64,000 nt of DNA from Megaleporinus macrocephalus (taxonomy: Eukaryota > Chordata > Actinopteri > Characiformes > Anostomidae), in contig CM038716.1 of the NCBI GenBank assembly GCA_021613375.1, forward strand, positions 3,991,684 through 4,055,683, written 5' to 3'. The position numbers and the translations under genes were made by a program. Of the stretch, positions 1 through 11,200 are shown piece by piece. Positions within the stretch are counted from its first letter, which is position 1; the number at the start of each line of letters is the position of its first letter. Below the pieces are notes generated by a model. That model did no database searches. It was given only the letters and a program-made list of their open reading frames with translations, and was not told the DNA's origin.

Positions 1-138
1 AATGTTTGGTTAGAAACCCGGTTATTAATTCAGACTATTCCTTTAATTTAATCACTTGTTTGTACAAGATATGTCAAAATAGGTAACAACTTAGCACAAA
101 TGGCCAAACTTTCATTTTTCAGTAATATGCATCTAGGG

Positions 139-1350
139 CGTAGATTTCATAGCAATATTGGTAGAAACACTACAAACCCGCTCATCCAACACCCCCCAAC
201 CAAAAAAACAGAGAGTAGATTTCGCTGTAATATTGGTATGTACATCACAAATCCACCCAACCACCCCTCCATCCTACCTAAAAAAAATAAAAAATCAAGG
301 GTGTAGATTTCATGGCAATATTGGCAGGAACACTAAAAACCCGCTCATCCAACACCCCCCAACCGAAAAAACAAGGCAGTAGATTTCGTTGTCATATTGG
401 TATGTACATCACAAACCCGCCCAACCAACCCTCCATCCTACCCACAAAAAAAAAATCAAAGGTGTAGATATCATAGCAATATTGGCAGGAACACTAAAAA
501 CCCGCTCATCCAACACCTTTCAACAAAAAAAACAAGGCAGTAGATTTCGTTGTAATATTGGTATGTACATCACAAACCCGACCAACCAACCCTCCATCCT
601 ACCCAAAAAAAAAAAAAATCAAAGGTGTAGATATCATAACAATATTGGTAGGAACACTAAAAACCCACTCATCCAACACCTTTCAACAAAAAAAACAAGG
701 CTGTAGATTTCGTTGTAATATTGGTATGTACATCACAAACCCACCCAACCACCCCTCCATCCTACCCAAAAAAAAAAAATCAAAGGTGTAGATATCATAG
801 CAATATTGGCAGGAACACTAAAAACCCGCTCATCCAACACACCCCAACCGAAAAAACAAGGCAGTAGATTTCATTGTCATATTGGTATGTACATCACAAA
901 CCCGCCCAACCAACCCTCCATCCTACCCAAAAAAAAAAAAAATCAAAGGTGTAGATATCATAGCAATATTGGCAGGAACACTAAAAACCCGCTCATCCAA
1001 CACCCCCCAACCGAAAAAAACAAGGCTGTAGATTTCGTTGTAATATTGGTATGCACACCACAAACCCACCCAACCACCCCTCCATCCTACCCAAAAAAAA
1101 AAATATCAAAGGTGTAGATATCATAACAATATTGGTAGGAACACTAAAAACCCACTCATCCAACACCTTTCAACATCCTACCCCCCCCAAAAAAAATCAA
1201 GGGCGTAGATTTCATAGTAATATTGATAGGGACACAACAAACCCACACATCCAAACCCCTAAACCTAACCCATCCAAAATAAATCCCAAAAAAACAAGGC
1301 TGTAGATTTCATAGCTATATTGGTAGAGACACTACGAACCCACCCATCCA
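139..1350. repeat. 162-bp dimeric tandem array (about 7 copies)
   Basis: Units beginning GTAGAT(T/A)TCAT recur near 139, 302, 463, 627, 787, 949 and 1112, about 162 bp apart. Each unit is itself two related halves: one with AACCCGCTCATCCAACACC and one with CCTCCATCCTACCC followed by a poly-A run. All the small open frames here are by-products of this array. Confidence 0.9.
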
Positions 1351-1566
1351 AAAAATGGTGGATTTTGGTTCTAATATTGGCCTGCTATCTGGTTGGGGGG
1401 CACAGAAGTACTAATGTATGTGAAATATTTCAGTGCAGTATTTGATCTGTGTGTAAGAAGTGTGTTAGTGTGCGCGGACAGCGTCTGTATTCTGACACCC
1501 AGTGATTTTGGTTTAGCTTTACGATCTCCCTATTGATCGCCTCCAAAAATCAGAGCACCTGGGGCA

Positions 1567-1596
1567 CGCACACACACGTGCACACACACACACATA
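1567..1596. repeat. (CA)n microsatellite
   Basis: Imperfect CACACACGTGCACACACACA run. Confidence 0.85.
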
Positions 1597-1656
1597 CAGC
1601 TTCTCTTCTTAGCCCTGGTTTTATATGTATTTACGATGTATATTTTCTCATCTAAA

Positions 1657-1702
1657 ATATGTTCACTATACATAAGGTGTAGCATATGTATAGTGAACAT
1701 AT
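1657..1702. repeat. Perfect 18-bp inverted repeat with 10-bp loop
   Basis: ATATGTTCACTATACATA at 1657-1674 is followed, after 10 bases, by its exact reverse complement at 1685-1702. It would form a stable hairpin in DNA or RNA. It may be the core of a small MITE. Confidence 0.85.
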
Positions 1703-1869
1703 GTCTCTGTCCTTGTAGGTGTGTTGTAATGCACAGCTAACACATTTGTAAAGCTGAATACTCTCATAATCATTACTAATACCAGGATTTTCAGTTATGA
1801 CTATTTTATAATCCTTATCCGCAAATCTATGATATTTCAATGCATTCACTTACATTTACCACTATAAAC

Positions 1870-2105
1870 CACTTGTGTATTGGCAAGAACCTGGCGATAC
1901 AGAACGTATCGTGATACAGCGGTCATGATTCAATATATCATGATATTTTGCAATACTGCAAGCAAAGTGATATATTGTTATTTGTCAAATCCTACTATTA
2001 AAACACACCACTGTATGAACAGGTTTGTCAATGCCTACAATAGCATTGAGCCCTTGTGCTGCTTGATAATGTTGGAGAGGAGCTGAAAATAGATTACAAC
2101 ACTAG
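1870..2105 (+). mobile_element. Palindrome-rich hAT-like MITE, 5' part (family A)
   Basis: It shares TATTGGCAAGAACCTGGCGA and the AATATATCA-rich core with the copies at 12636, 18218, 32248, 33538 and 41364. This copy lacks the 3' part. It is a non-autonomous DNA element with no transposase. Confidence 0.8.
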
Positions 2106-2192
2106 TATATAATGTAAATAATTATATATAATATAATTAATAATAATTTATATAATTACATGGGACAGTGTTCGTGTCTAGTGTTTACATAT

Positions 2193-2480
2193 ACAGTGCC
2201 AAAAGTCTTAGACCAGAGGAGAAAACACTTTTATTCTATTCTTCTATTCCATTCTTCTTCAATACATATGACATTATCAGCATTACACTCTTGAAAGTTC
2301 AAATACTTGCACTATTTTCTGAATTTCTTAGTATTTGTTAGTTAGTAGCTAGTCTGGCTAAACATGCTTGTGCAAACGCCTATTCTCAATAGATCAAATC
2401 CACCAGAGAGTCTAAGCACTGTTGCAATGTGTTCCGATGGAAGGAAAAAGTGATGTAGAAATCTTGAAATTTCTAGATTT
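2193..2480. mobile_element. Possible degenerate Tc1-like element
   Basis: It begins TACAGTGCCAAAAGTCTTAGACC, a start reminiscent of Tc1/mariner ends in fish and similar to the element at 47597. No right end was found. Confidence 0.3.
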
Positions 2481-4155
2481 AAATAGAAAAAAATTCTAAT
2501 TCAATGTTTTCCAGTAAATGTCAAAAAAAAGATTTAAATATTTAAAAAGATGTTAAAATAATATTAACATGCGTTTAAAAAAAAATACTTGTACACAGGG
2601 CTGTGTCGCCTATGTGCCTCTATCTGCTCTCTCTCTTTCTGCTCTACCCCTCCTGTTGTTGTCTCTGTACTAGTTGTTCAGCTGGATTGTTTATATTGAT
2701 GGAGGTCTGCACTTCATGGATGGGCATCCATGCAAACCGTTGTTGGCATATCTGCTCGGTGCTTGCTCTCCTCTCTCTTTCTCTTTCTCTCTCTCCCTCC
2801 TAACCTTCTCCACTGCTGCTGAAAGAATGCCACCTATCTGATCCATCTTCCCTCATAAGTAATGTTCTGTATCCAGCTGTGGCTCTGCACCTCTATCAGG
2901 TAGACTCCCAGAGATCCAGCCTGATATACGGTTGTAGACAAGGTCACCAAGTACAACAAGTCTAGATGATCGATATCGTGCTGGAGGTTCCTGAAAACGT
3001 ACATACATATGTACTTTCTCAGGTTTCGTGAGAGGTGCTCCTGACAAGTGACTGACAATACCGCACGTGTCATGCAATCATTCAAAATCAAGCCCTGGAT
3101 TTTTTTTTTTCCATAAAATAACTCTACGTTCCTCAAACAGCCCCTTCCTCTGGGCTGGAGGCAACAGAAGCGGTTGATCTTTTGATAGCATATGCCTTCA
3201 TAGCCTTTGTGGATCAGGTGACACTGGGCTTCAAAGGCAATTTCATGCTACCAAAACCCTACAGGGGCCTAGGCGTTGATATCTGATCAAATCTGGTTAT
3301 TTTTTTATCGGAATGAAATCAAACACTGGGTCATCACTATCCATAAACACCTTATCACCAAAGCGCAGAAGTCACTCCAACCAGCATGAAATAAGCCATC
3401 ATTTTCTACTGCTCGGCCTAACGGAGCATATGTATTACACAGGGACGGTGGTGGAGCCTCTGGGACAGACATCGCTATCGCCAACGTTTCAAAGAACCGG
3501 CTTACAGTGCAGTCCTCATTGCGAAAAAAGAGACAAAAAGTAAACAACTCACCCCTCGCACAGTCTGTCTGGAAACATATGCCAGTAGAAGCCACCTGCG
3601 GAAACACAGGGGGGAAACAAACTGAGAACTGAAGCAATACAGGCAGTTAAAATGGCTTTGACGCGTCTATTATCAGACCACAGACAGTCCTCCAACAAAT
3701 CTGCTGAGTGCTGGGACTGAGTTTCTTATTTTGCAAGGCCTTAGAGATATAAATAGTTCCACAGTATGTTACATGCTTATGATACTCTATCATAGTTTTC
3801 TCCATCCCTCCTCATCTGATTGTTAAGTCTGTCATAAATCACCATTTCTGGGTCCAAACGTGCCCACAGACCCCCAAATCACATAACAACCTGTATACTG
3901 TGACACCACTGTGAGTTAAACTGCTTTACACTCCAATCTGCTTTTTACCACATCTAGGTCCAAGTCCCTACTGAGCCATATGAGGTTTTAAGTGTGTTGC
4001 AGTGTTGTGAGTTATAAGTCTTAAACAAAGGAAGTAAAACAAAAGATTGGCAGGACTGGGCCTTAAAGTTATTTAGCTATTTTAGCTAAAGTTAAGGGTA
4101 GCCAATTGGTAAGGGTATCCACAAAAGGCCAGTTTGGCTTTTGCCCATGGATTTT

Positions 4156-4301
4156 ATAGGGTGTTTCTTGATATGAACCCACATCTTCATGTTCTGGTTG
4201 TCAGCTGTTTTTATGTGCGGCCCAGCGAAGGCAACCATAGCTAGCCCTAGCTCTGCCAACTGAAACACAATGGTGTGGCTTCACAGCAAGAAACACCCTA
4301 T
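4156..4301. mobile_element. 146-bp MITE with inverted ends AGGGTGTTTCTTG
   Basis: The left end ATAGGGTGTTTCTTG and the right end CAAGAAACACCCTAT are inverted copies. The interior contains ACCCACATCTTCATGTTCTGG, which reappears reversed at 17200-17370, so the family has at least two copies here. Confidence 0.75.
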
Positions 4302-4509
4302 CAAATGCACAGTCAATACCAAGGATATCCACAAAAATGGCTTTGGTTAAGCTAGCTAACATTAGAGCCCACAGGCACCAAACTTTGCTTCTCCACGTTG
4401 CTTCATGACGAGGAAAGCGCTAGAACGATAACTGATGATAAAAGTAGCAGCATGGACTCAGATGTGAAGGTCAATGAGTCAAAGGATAGAGAGCTAGATT
4501 CCTGTAGAG

Positions 4510-4690
4510 TCTTCAGTCTACAACCACAATTTGCTACATCTACTCCAGCTTTCAACCTCTTGCCAATCCATGATTGGCTGGATCAGATGTATTAGCGTTA
4601 GGTAAGGGGCCTGGGCAGGTTACTGGATGCAGATTACAAATAAACTCTACAGGAACGTAGCTCTCCAGGAGGAGGGTTGCAGATCACTGC
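4510..4690. repeat. Dispersed repeat, family B, copy 1
   Basis: It carries TGATTGGCTGGATCAG and GTAGCTCTCCAGGA..GAGGGTT. The family resembles a very common teleost MITE whose reverse strand reads CCTGGAGAGCTAC. Copies follow at 5864 and 6145. Confidence 0.65.
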
Positions 4691-5863
4691 TCTTTATGAA
4701 AGTAGTTATGCTGAAAATGCTTAGGCAGGAGTATCCCAGGTGAGGTTGCTATGCGTGGCCATACACAGCATGCAAAGACTCTGAAAATAAGTATGTTCAG
4801 TTCAAGATGAGTATCTAAAACGCATGGGAGCAGCTCCAAAACTAATGCAGTGGTCTCAAACCCTAGTCCTTGGTTGCATTCAGCCCCAAGAAACCAGAGC
4901 AAACCTTCTTTAAACAGAAATCATGGTGCGTTGAATACTTTGTTATATCATGCTGGGATCAGACTACACAAATTTAGCCACTATTTTGTCATGTCTGGCA
5001 AATTTCCAGCGTCAAACCCAAATATGAGCATCACAAACGTGGAACAGGAGTGTGACACAATCAAATACAGGGCGGCATCACACAATAAAAAGTTCTCAGA
5101 GAGAACAACGAACCACAGGTTGCTTATATCACAACAATATCCACTCAGAATTTAACAGCAGCTCTACAAAATAAAGCTGAGCTTCAAACATGTTGTCAAA
5201 AACCGTGTCTGTGAAAGCTGAAGTGTTCTAAACACAGTAATTACCTCGAGTTCTCTTTGAAGAATAGACAGATTATACTGCCCACTTTGTGAACGTCAAT
5301 GTTTTCTTTCTTTTCGGAACACAAAAAGACACCAGCATCACACAAACAGTGCTTCTGTAGCCATAACTGACAGTTTCTTTATCCTCCTCATCGATGACCT
5401 ATGAACGAACTTGCACAAGAACGCGAACAGTGATTGGCTGGCAACAAACTGGTAGTGTTGCCAGTCTCGTGACCAGGAAAGCCAAATTTATGGCACTATG
5501 ACGTCTAATCTGAGACAATGAAACACAAAATACTGTATAGTCTGATCCCAGCCTTACGCAACTATAGCAGCTATCTTGGTGTCCCCTTTGAAGAATGTCC
5601 ATAGTTTGGTTTAAAAAACTTCTAACTTCTAACGTCATCCAATGTTTTCAATTGCTGCCGCATTTTGTGGACTTAATTGGAACCAATTGGGTGCCCTGCC
5701 TTTTTAATGGGGCGGGGTTTATATACACATCACTGATGATTGGGTAACACCTCTGACACGCCCATCAAAGGAGACGAATGCACACCTTGTCAAAGAAACC
5801 ATAGCAAAACCGTGTGGAATGTTTTGTGGTTGATTGTAACTGCCTTTCTGCAGAGTCTTGGAA

Positions 5864-6025
5864 GAACCACTCCTGCTTCAGCTAATCAACCTCTTCCCAG
5901 GTCCCTGATTGGCTGGATCAGAGTTAAGTTAAGGTGGAGTGCCAACTTAACATACCAAGGCTGGAGCTAAACTCTGCAGGACAGTAGCTCTCCAGGAAGA
6001 AGGTTAGAGACCACTGTTCTAGGAT
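5864..6025. repeat. Dispersed repeat, family B, copy 2
   Basis: It matches copy 1 at TGATTGGCTGGATCAGA, AAACTCTGCAGGA and TAGCTCTCCAGGAAGAAGGT. Confidence 0.65.
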
Positions 6026-6144
6026 ATTATAAAAGCAGTTAGGCTTAAACATCTGGACTAAACATCCCTTGTGAGGGTCGCCATGTCTGACCTTACAGCT
6101 CAAAGTGATCAACTGGACAACCATTAGAAAAACCTAGAAAAGCA

Positions 6145-6330
6145 GTGATCTCCAGCTACTGTCCTTGACGGCTACCTTCCTTGCGGATCCTAGCGCCAAC
6201 CACAATTTGCCACACCTGCTGTGGCTAATCCACCTCTTCCCAAGTCCCTGATTGGCTGGATCAGCTTCAAGCAAGGGGGAGGGGCAACTTATTGGATACA
6301 GGCTGGAACCAAACTCTGCAGGATCAATGG
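6145..6330. repeat. Dispersed repeat, family B, copy 3
   Basis: It matches copy 2 at CCTCTTCCCA..TCCCTGATTGGCTGGATCAG and AACTCTGCAGGAT. The right end is diverged. Confidence 0.6.
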
Positions 6331-6675
6331 ATCTCAGTGGATCAGTGGATAACAAACATGACTCGACTGCAAAGGACTGTGGGACCTGTAGTCTGGTTGA
6401 GCAAGCACTGCACGACAAAGAGAACTCTCACCAGAGAGAGAGGCTGAACCAGGCAATCCAGCGGGGGCGTGTCATCTCACCCGCCACTCAGGGCGTGTTC
6501 CGGTCCTAGAAGTGCCCTTAATCCCTGCAAGCGTATGTCGGCTGGGGCCAGTTCTGCAGGTCTGCCCCTCGCCCTCCCGGCTGGCACTCCTAAGAGCAAA
6601 ATCAAGAGTAGTTAAAAAAACAAAACAAAACAATGAAGTTAAAATAAAATAAAAGGGTAAAGGTGGGGGGGGTAT

Positions 6676-6715
6676 AGATGGATGGATGGATGGATGGATG
6701 AATGGATGGATGGAT
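6676..6715. repeat. (GGAT)n microsatellite
   Basis: About ten GATG units. Confidence 0.9.
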
Positions 6716-6765
6716 AGGCAGAGTGCATTTAGATGCTCTTTCGTCCCTGCACCATAACTCTGGCT

Positions 6766-6772
6766 GAGAGAG

Positions 6773-6840
<68 letters not shown>
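6766..6840. repeat. (AG)n microsatellite
   Basis: About 35 AG units with one interruption. The Ser-Leu and Arg-Glu open frames here are by-products. Confidence 0.95.
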
Positions 6841-6844
<4 letters not shown>

Positions 6845-7148
6845 TGGCCCGCTGCATGTCTGCGGCTTACTGGACTGGGACAAAGTTGATCTTTCCGTAT
6901 CACTTCTTTTCCCTGACGAGTCAGTACTAACTGGATTTGAACTCGCCTAAAGTCACCTAGACAGGATATATGAGACAAAACAATACCAAAAAAAAAAAAA
7001 AAAGCCCAGATGGTGGAGAAATCAAAACTCCATCATGATGCACCAGCTGGCTAGTTAAAACACTGATATGGGTGATAGTGAGTTGATCACTATATTTTTT
7101 TAAAGCTCAATGCTTTTTGTTCACACCACCAACTGAGCCAATAAATTC

Positions 7149-7275
7149 CAGTGGGGTAAATACAGATTCCACTGGGAATAAGTACAGATTCCAATGAGGG
7201 TAAATACAGATCCCACTGGGGGTAAATACAGATCCTACTGGGGGTAAATACAGATCCTACTGGAGGTAAATACAG
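7149..7275. repeat. Tandem repeat of about 23 bp (5-6 copies) near the promoter
   Basis: The unit is GGGTAAATACAGATCCYACTG, with small length changes between copies. Confidence 0.85.
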
Positions 7276-7429
7276 CGTCTCAGAGATAAACTGAGAGGTA
7301 ACGTGAACTCACTCCACATTAAGAATCCCCTCAGAAGAGCTACAAGCTGCACAGGCAGATGAAGGATAGACTGCAAAGTAGAGTTCATATTCTTCATGAA
7401 AGTGCTACTAAGCGGACGTTTCGCAGAGA

Positions 7430-8200
7430 AAGCACGCAAACATGCTGCCCCTGTGCGCATACAGTGAACGCTCAGAGCCCCAGCAAGTGTCAGTGAGCGA
7501 GAGAGACGCGCTTGGTTTTAGTCTGTACAGCCCGTTAAAAAACATCTCACCCAAAGTGATCAAGAACGTGGCCTTACCTGGTTTTCGCGATCCGGTGCCC
7601 CGCGGCGACTTCACATGAAAACGCACTATAAAAACACATATAGAGGCGAAGGTACACGCGGAAAACTTTTTAACAGAAACACGGCTAACTTTTAACTGTC
7701 ACAGAAAAGCAAGACTCGCTGCAGCTTTACCGTAACGCCGCCCACGCCGGAGCTCCGGCTCGTCACCCCCACCGCTAAACGATAAGCGCGACTGCACGCG
7801 TGCGCGGCCACTCCAAACATTACGGTAGAAGGGGACGCGCACCTCTCTCCTCATGAAGTATAATTTTCGTTTGCCAGAATTCCCCCCTCCGGGCTCCCAA
7901 TACTCTCCTCGTATACATCCCGTGTACTTTCCATGTACGTGACTTAATTCGAGCATGTTTTCCTCCCAGAAACGCTAGAATGGCGGCACCTGTACGAGCG
8001 CCGGCGCGGGTCCGTCCGGGGACGAGCGCGCGCGCAGGTGAATCATAAGAGCAAGACCGCGGCGTTGGGGACTTCGGGGTGGGCATCAGTACTCACGGTT
8101 TGGTACTCGAGGTTGAGGCAAAGAGGGGGCTGGAAAGAAGGGACACGGTTTCGGCTGGAAGGGCTTGACTGAGAGGTACTGGAACGCACGTGCCGCGAGG
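7430..8200. promoter_or_regulatory. CpG-rich probable promoter region and 5' UTR, possibly bidirectional
   Basis: CpG dinucleotides and GC-rich words are dense here (for example around 7980-8040) in otherwise AT-rich surroundings, and the stretch ends at the signal-peptide exon. A CCAAT box lies at 7898-7902, next to a CCCCCCTCC run at 7882-7890 that resembles the CTC-type elements described for collagen IV promoters. No TATA box is suitably placed for exon 1. Collagen IV genes are arranged in head-to-head pairs sharing a short promoter, and a minus-strand splice donor at 7577 fits that arrangement. The transcription starts are not visible. Confidence 0.6.
7578..7700 (-). other. Candidate noncoding first exon of a divergent partner gene (col4a4 if the + gene is col4a3)
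   Basis: On the minus strand the sequence CGCGAAAACCAG|GTAAGG gives a strong splice donor, with GT at positions 7577-7576. It lies at the edge of the CpG-rich region, about 620 bp from the col4a3-like ATG and pointing away from it. This matches the head-to-head layout of collagen IV gene pairs. No signal peptide or Gly-X-Y coding was found on the minus strand in 1-7577, so any coding exons must lie outside the window or be unrecognised. The 5' end of the exon is a guess. Confidence 0.35.
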
Positions 8201-8266
8201 ATGGAGCCGCTGCTGCTGCTGCTCCTGCTGCTTCTCGGGCTCGCGCCGCTCGCCAGCGCTGAGGGA
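8201..8266 (+). CDS. col4a3: Exon 1 coding part: start codon and signal peptide
   Basis: The 22 codons read MEP, then nine leucines, then [10 protein letters not shown]. This is a classic secretory signal peptide with a leucine core and a likely signal-peptidase site after ASA. The ATG has A at -3 and G at +4, a strong Kozak context. The donor GTAAGT follows at 8267. The 5' UTR must start upstream within the CpG-rich stretch, but the transcription start cannot be read from sequence. The link to exon 2, 31.5 kb away, rests on the shared phase, the missing signal peptide elsewhere, and the fact that collagen IV genes usually have a signal-peptide first exon followed by a long intron 1. Confidence 0.85.
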
Positions 8267-11200
8267 GTAAGTGCGCTTTTCCTATAACTCTCTAAGCCTC
8301 TATCTTCCCGTTCCACCTTAAATGGTGTGGCAGTTACACTTACAGCAGTTACTGTCTGAGCCTTAGAGGCTTCATGTTTCCGTTCCACCTTAAATGATGC
8401 AGCAGTTACTGTTCGAGCCTGTGGTGCTTTAAGTTTCCGTTCCACCTTAAATGCTGCAGCAGTAAAGAGTACAGCAGACACTGTCCGAGCCGCTGATGCG
8501 TCCAAGTTTCTGTTCCACCTTAAATGCTGCAGAAGTTAAAGTACAGCAGTTACTGTCTGAGAATGCGAGACTTTATGTTTCCGTTCCACCTTAAATGGTA
8601 CAGCATCTAGAGTACAAGTTACTGACTGAGCCTGTGGTGCGTAAAGTTTCTGTTCCACCTTAAATGTTGCAGCAGTTAAAGTGCAGCATTAACTGTCTGA
8701 GCCTCTGAGGCTTCTTGTTCCCGTTCCACCTTAAATGCTGCAGCAGTTAAAGTACAACAGTTACTGTCTGAGCCTGCGAGCCTTTAAGTTTACGTTCCAC
8801 CTTAAATTCTGCAGCATTTAGAGTACAACAGTCACTGACTGAGCCCGTGGTGCTAAAAGTTTCTGTACCACCTTAAATGGTGCAGTAGCTAGAGTATAGA
8901 AGGCACTGTCTGAGTCTCTGCTGCTTTAAGTTTCCGTTCCACCTTAAATGTAACAGCAGTTAAAGTACAGCTGTCACTGTCAGAATGCGAGACTTTATGT
9001 TTCCGTTCCACCTTAAATGCTACAGCATCTAGAGTACAAGTTACTGCCTGAGCGTGTGGTGCGTAAAGTTTCTGTTCCACCTTAAATGTTGCAGCAGTTA
9101 AAGTGCAGTATTTACTGTCTGAGAACGCGAGACTTCTTGTTCCCGTTCCACCTTAAATAGTACAGCAGTTACAGTAGAGCGTTACTGGCTGTGCCTACGA
9201 GGCTGCGTGTTCCAGTTTTCCCGTTCCACCTTAAATGATGCAGCAGTTACAGTACAGCGGTTACTGTCCAAGCCTCTGAGGCTTCTTGTTCCCGTTCCAC
9301 CTTAAATGATGCAGCAGTTACAGTACAGCGGTTACTATCTAAGCCTCTGAGGCTTTTTGTTCCCGTTCCACCTTAAATGATGCAGCAGTTACAGTACAGC
9401 GGTTACTATCTAAGCCTCTGAGGCTTTTTGTTCCCGTTCCACCTTAAATGATGCAGCAGTTACAGTACAGCGGTTACTGTCCAAGCCTCTGAGGCTTCTT
9501 GTTCCCGTTCCACCTTAAATGATGCAGCAGTTACAGTACAGCGGTTACTGTCCAAGCCTCTGAGGCTTCTTGTTCCCGTTCCACCTTAAATGATGCAGCA
9601 GTTACAGTACAGCGGTTACTGTCCAAGCCTCTGAGGCTTTTTGTTCCCGTTCCACCTTAAATGGTGCAGCAGTTACTGTTTGAGCCTGCGGTGCTTCAAG
9701 TGTCCGCTCGACCTTGTGCAGCTGTTACATTCTAACTGCTGTAACTTCTGCACCATTTAAGGTGGAACTGGAAAACTGGAACACGCAGCCAGCAAACAGG
9801 AATCAACTTGTTCTAATCCTTAACTCTTCATGTTTGTTTCTTAGGAAGGAGGTTTTTTATAATAATTGGGTTTTCTGGGATTTGTCAGAAAGACTTTCTT
9901 CCCTTTTCTTCCCCCAGTTTGTTCACTTCAGGTGAGTTTTATGAGCTTAAGGGAAAGAAAGTGACTGCAAATGAGGAATGGAGTTGTTTTGTGATTAAAT
10001 AGAAAAAAAAACCTTTAACATTTAAAGGAAGAGCAAAACGTCCTAGTGTATGTGTAGTTGTTGTTATTGTGCCTCTTAGCTCAGCGTCTGTTGCAGTTTG
10101 CAGTGAAAACCAGTAGGGGCGCTATGGCTCGTGACGTCACATGTGTTGAGCTAACCAGAGCTGTTCCTTACCATACGGGAGCACTTTGTGGTTTGCAGTT
10201 ACACGCAGTGAAGTCCATCTGCGTGCTTTGTTAGCCCCTTTGTGGGCTGTTCCTTGCGGGTCAGGACCCCCAGAGATCAGAGCTTTGATTGCTTCTGATG
10301 TTTCGGTTGTTGCACATTAGACGTTCAGGATCTCGGCATGTCTTTGCAGTTAAAATGGGGCCTTTCCATCTGTTTCGTTTCGATAAGCTCCATCTGATGT
10401 CCAGGCACTAATCATTGTGGTTGTCTCTGCCGATGGTGACATCATCCAGTATTGCTGCAGCCCAGTTTTGATGGTAGTAGGGCTGAAAAAATGCATTGTT
10501 TTAATACTGAAATTGGAATTTAAGTACAAATAGAGGAGTGCGGGTCAGTATGTCTGTGGATCAGAGGTTGGGGATCTGCCCTGAGTGACTACAGGCAGAT
10601 TGGGAGCTGTAGATTGAACGAAACAGGAATGTTTGGGTTTGGCTAAAAATGAATGGGAGTCTATGGGAGGAATGAGGGATGAATAAATGACAAATAGAGG
10701 AGTGTGGGTCAGTGTATCTGTGGATTAGTGTTTGGAGATCTGCCCTGAAAAAGTACAGGCAGTTTGGAGGCTGTAGGTTAAATGAAACCATGAGGTTTAG
10801 GTGTGACTGAAAATGAATGAGACCCTATGGGAGGAATGAGTGATGAATAAATGACAAATAGAGGAGTGCAGGTAAGTATGTCTGTGGATCAGAGGTTGGG
10901 GATCTGCCCTGAGTGAGTACAGGCTGATTGGTGGCTGTAGGTTGAACTAAACCATTATGTTTGGGTTTGGCTGAAAATGAATGGGACTCTATGGGAGGAT
11001 TGAGGGATGAATAAATGACAAATAGAGGAGTGCGGGTCAGTATGTCTGTGGATTGGTGTTTGGGGATCTGCCCTGAAAGTGTACAGGCAGTTTGGGTCTG
11101 TAGGTTAAATGAAACCATGAGGTTTGGGTTTGGCTGAAAATGAATATGACTCTATGGGGAATAGAGGGATGAAAAAAAGACAAATAGAGGAGTGCAGGTC

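Larger units (their letters stand above)
1..7429. other. Upstream intergenic or partner-gene intron DNA
   Basis: Besides the repeats listed separately, the stretches 1350-1640, 2480-4100, 4690-5850 and 6330-6660 show no coding region I can support. If a head-to-head partner gene exists, this whole stretch would be its first intron. One short segment (3553-3595, minus strand) has exon-like splice signals on both sides but no recognisable product. Confidence 0.5.

Noticed and set aside
7627..7634. TATAAAA-like motif in the promoter region
   Set aside because: It points toward the + gene but lies about 570 bp before the ATG, and collagen IV promoters normally lack TATA boxes.
8086..8505. 139-codon minus-strand frame opposite exon 1
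   Set aside because: It is built from the 71-bp array and is antisense to the signal-peptide exon. No protein-like domain.
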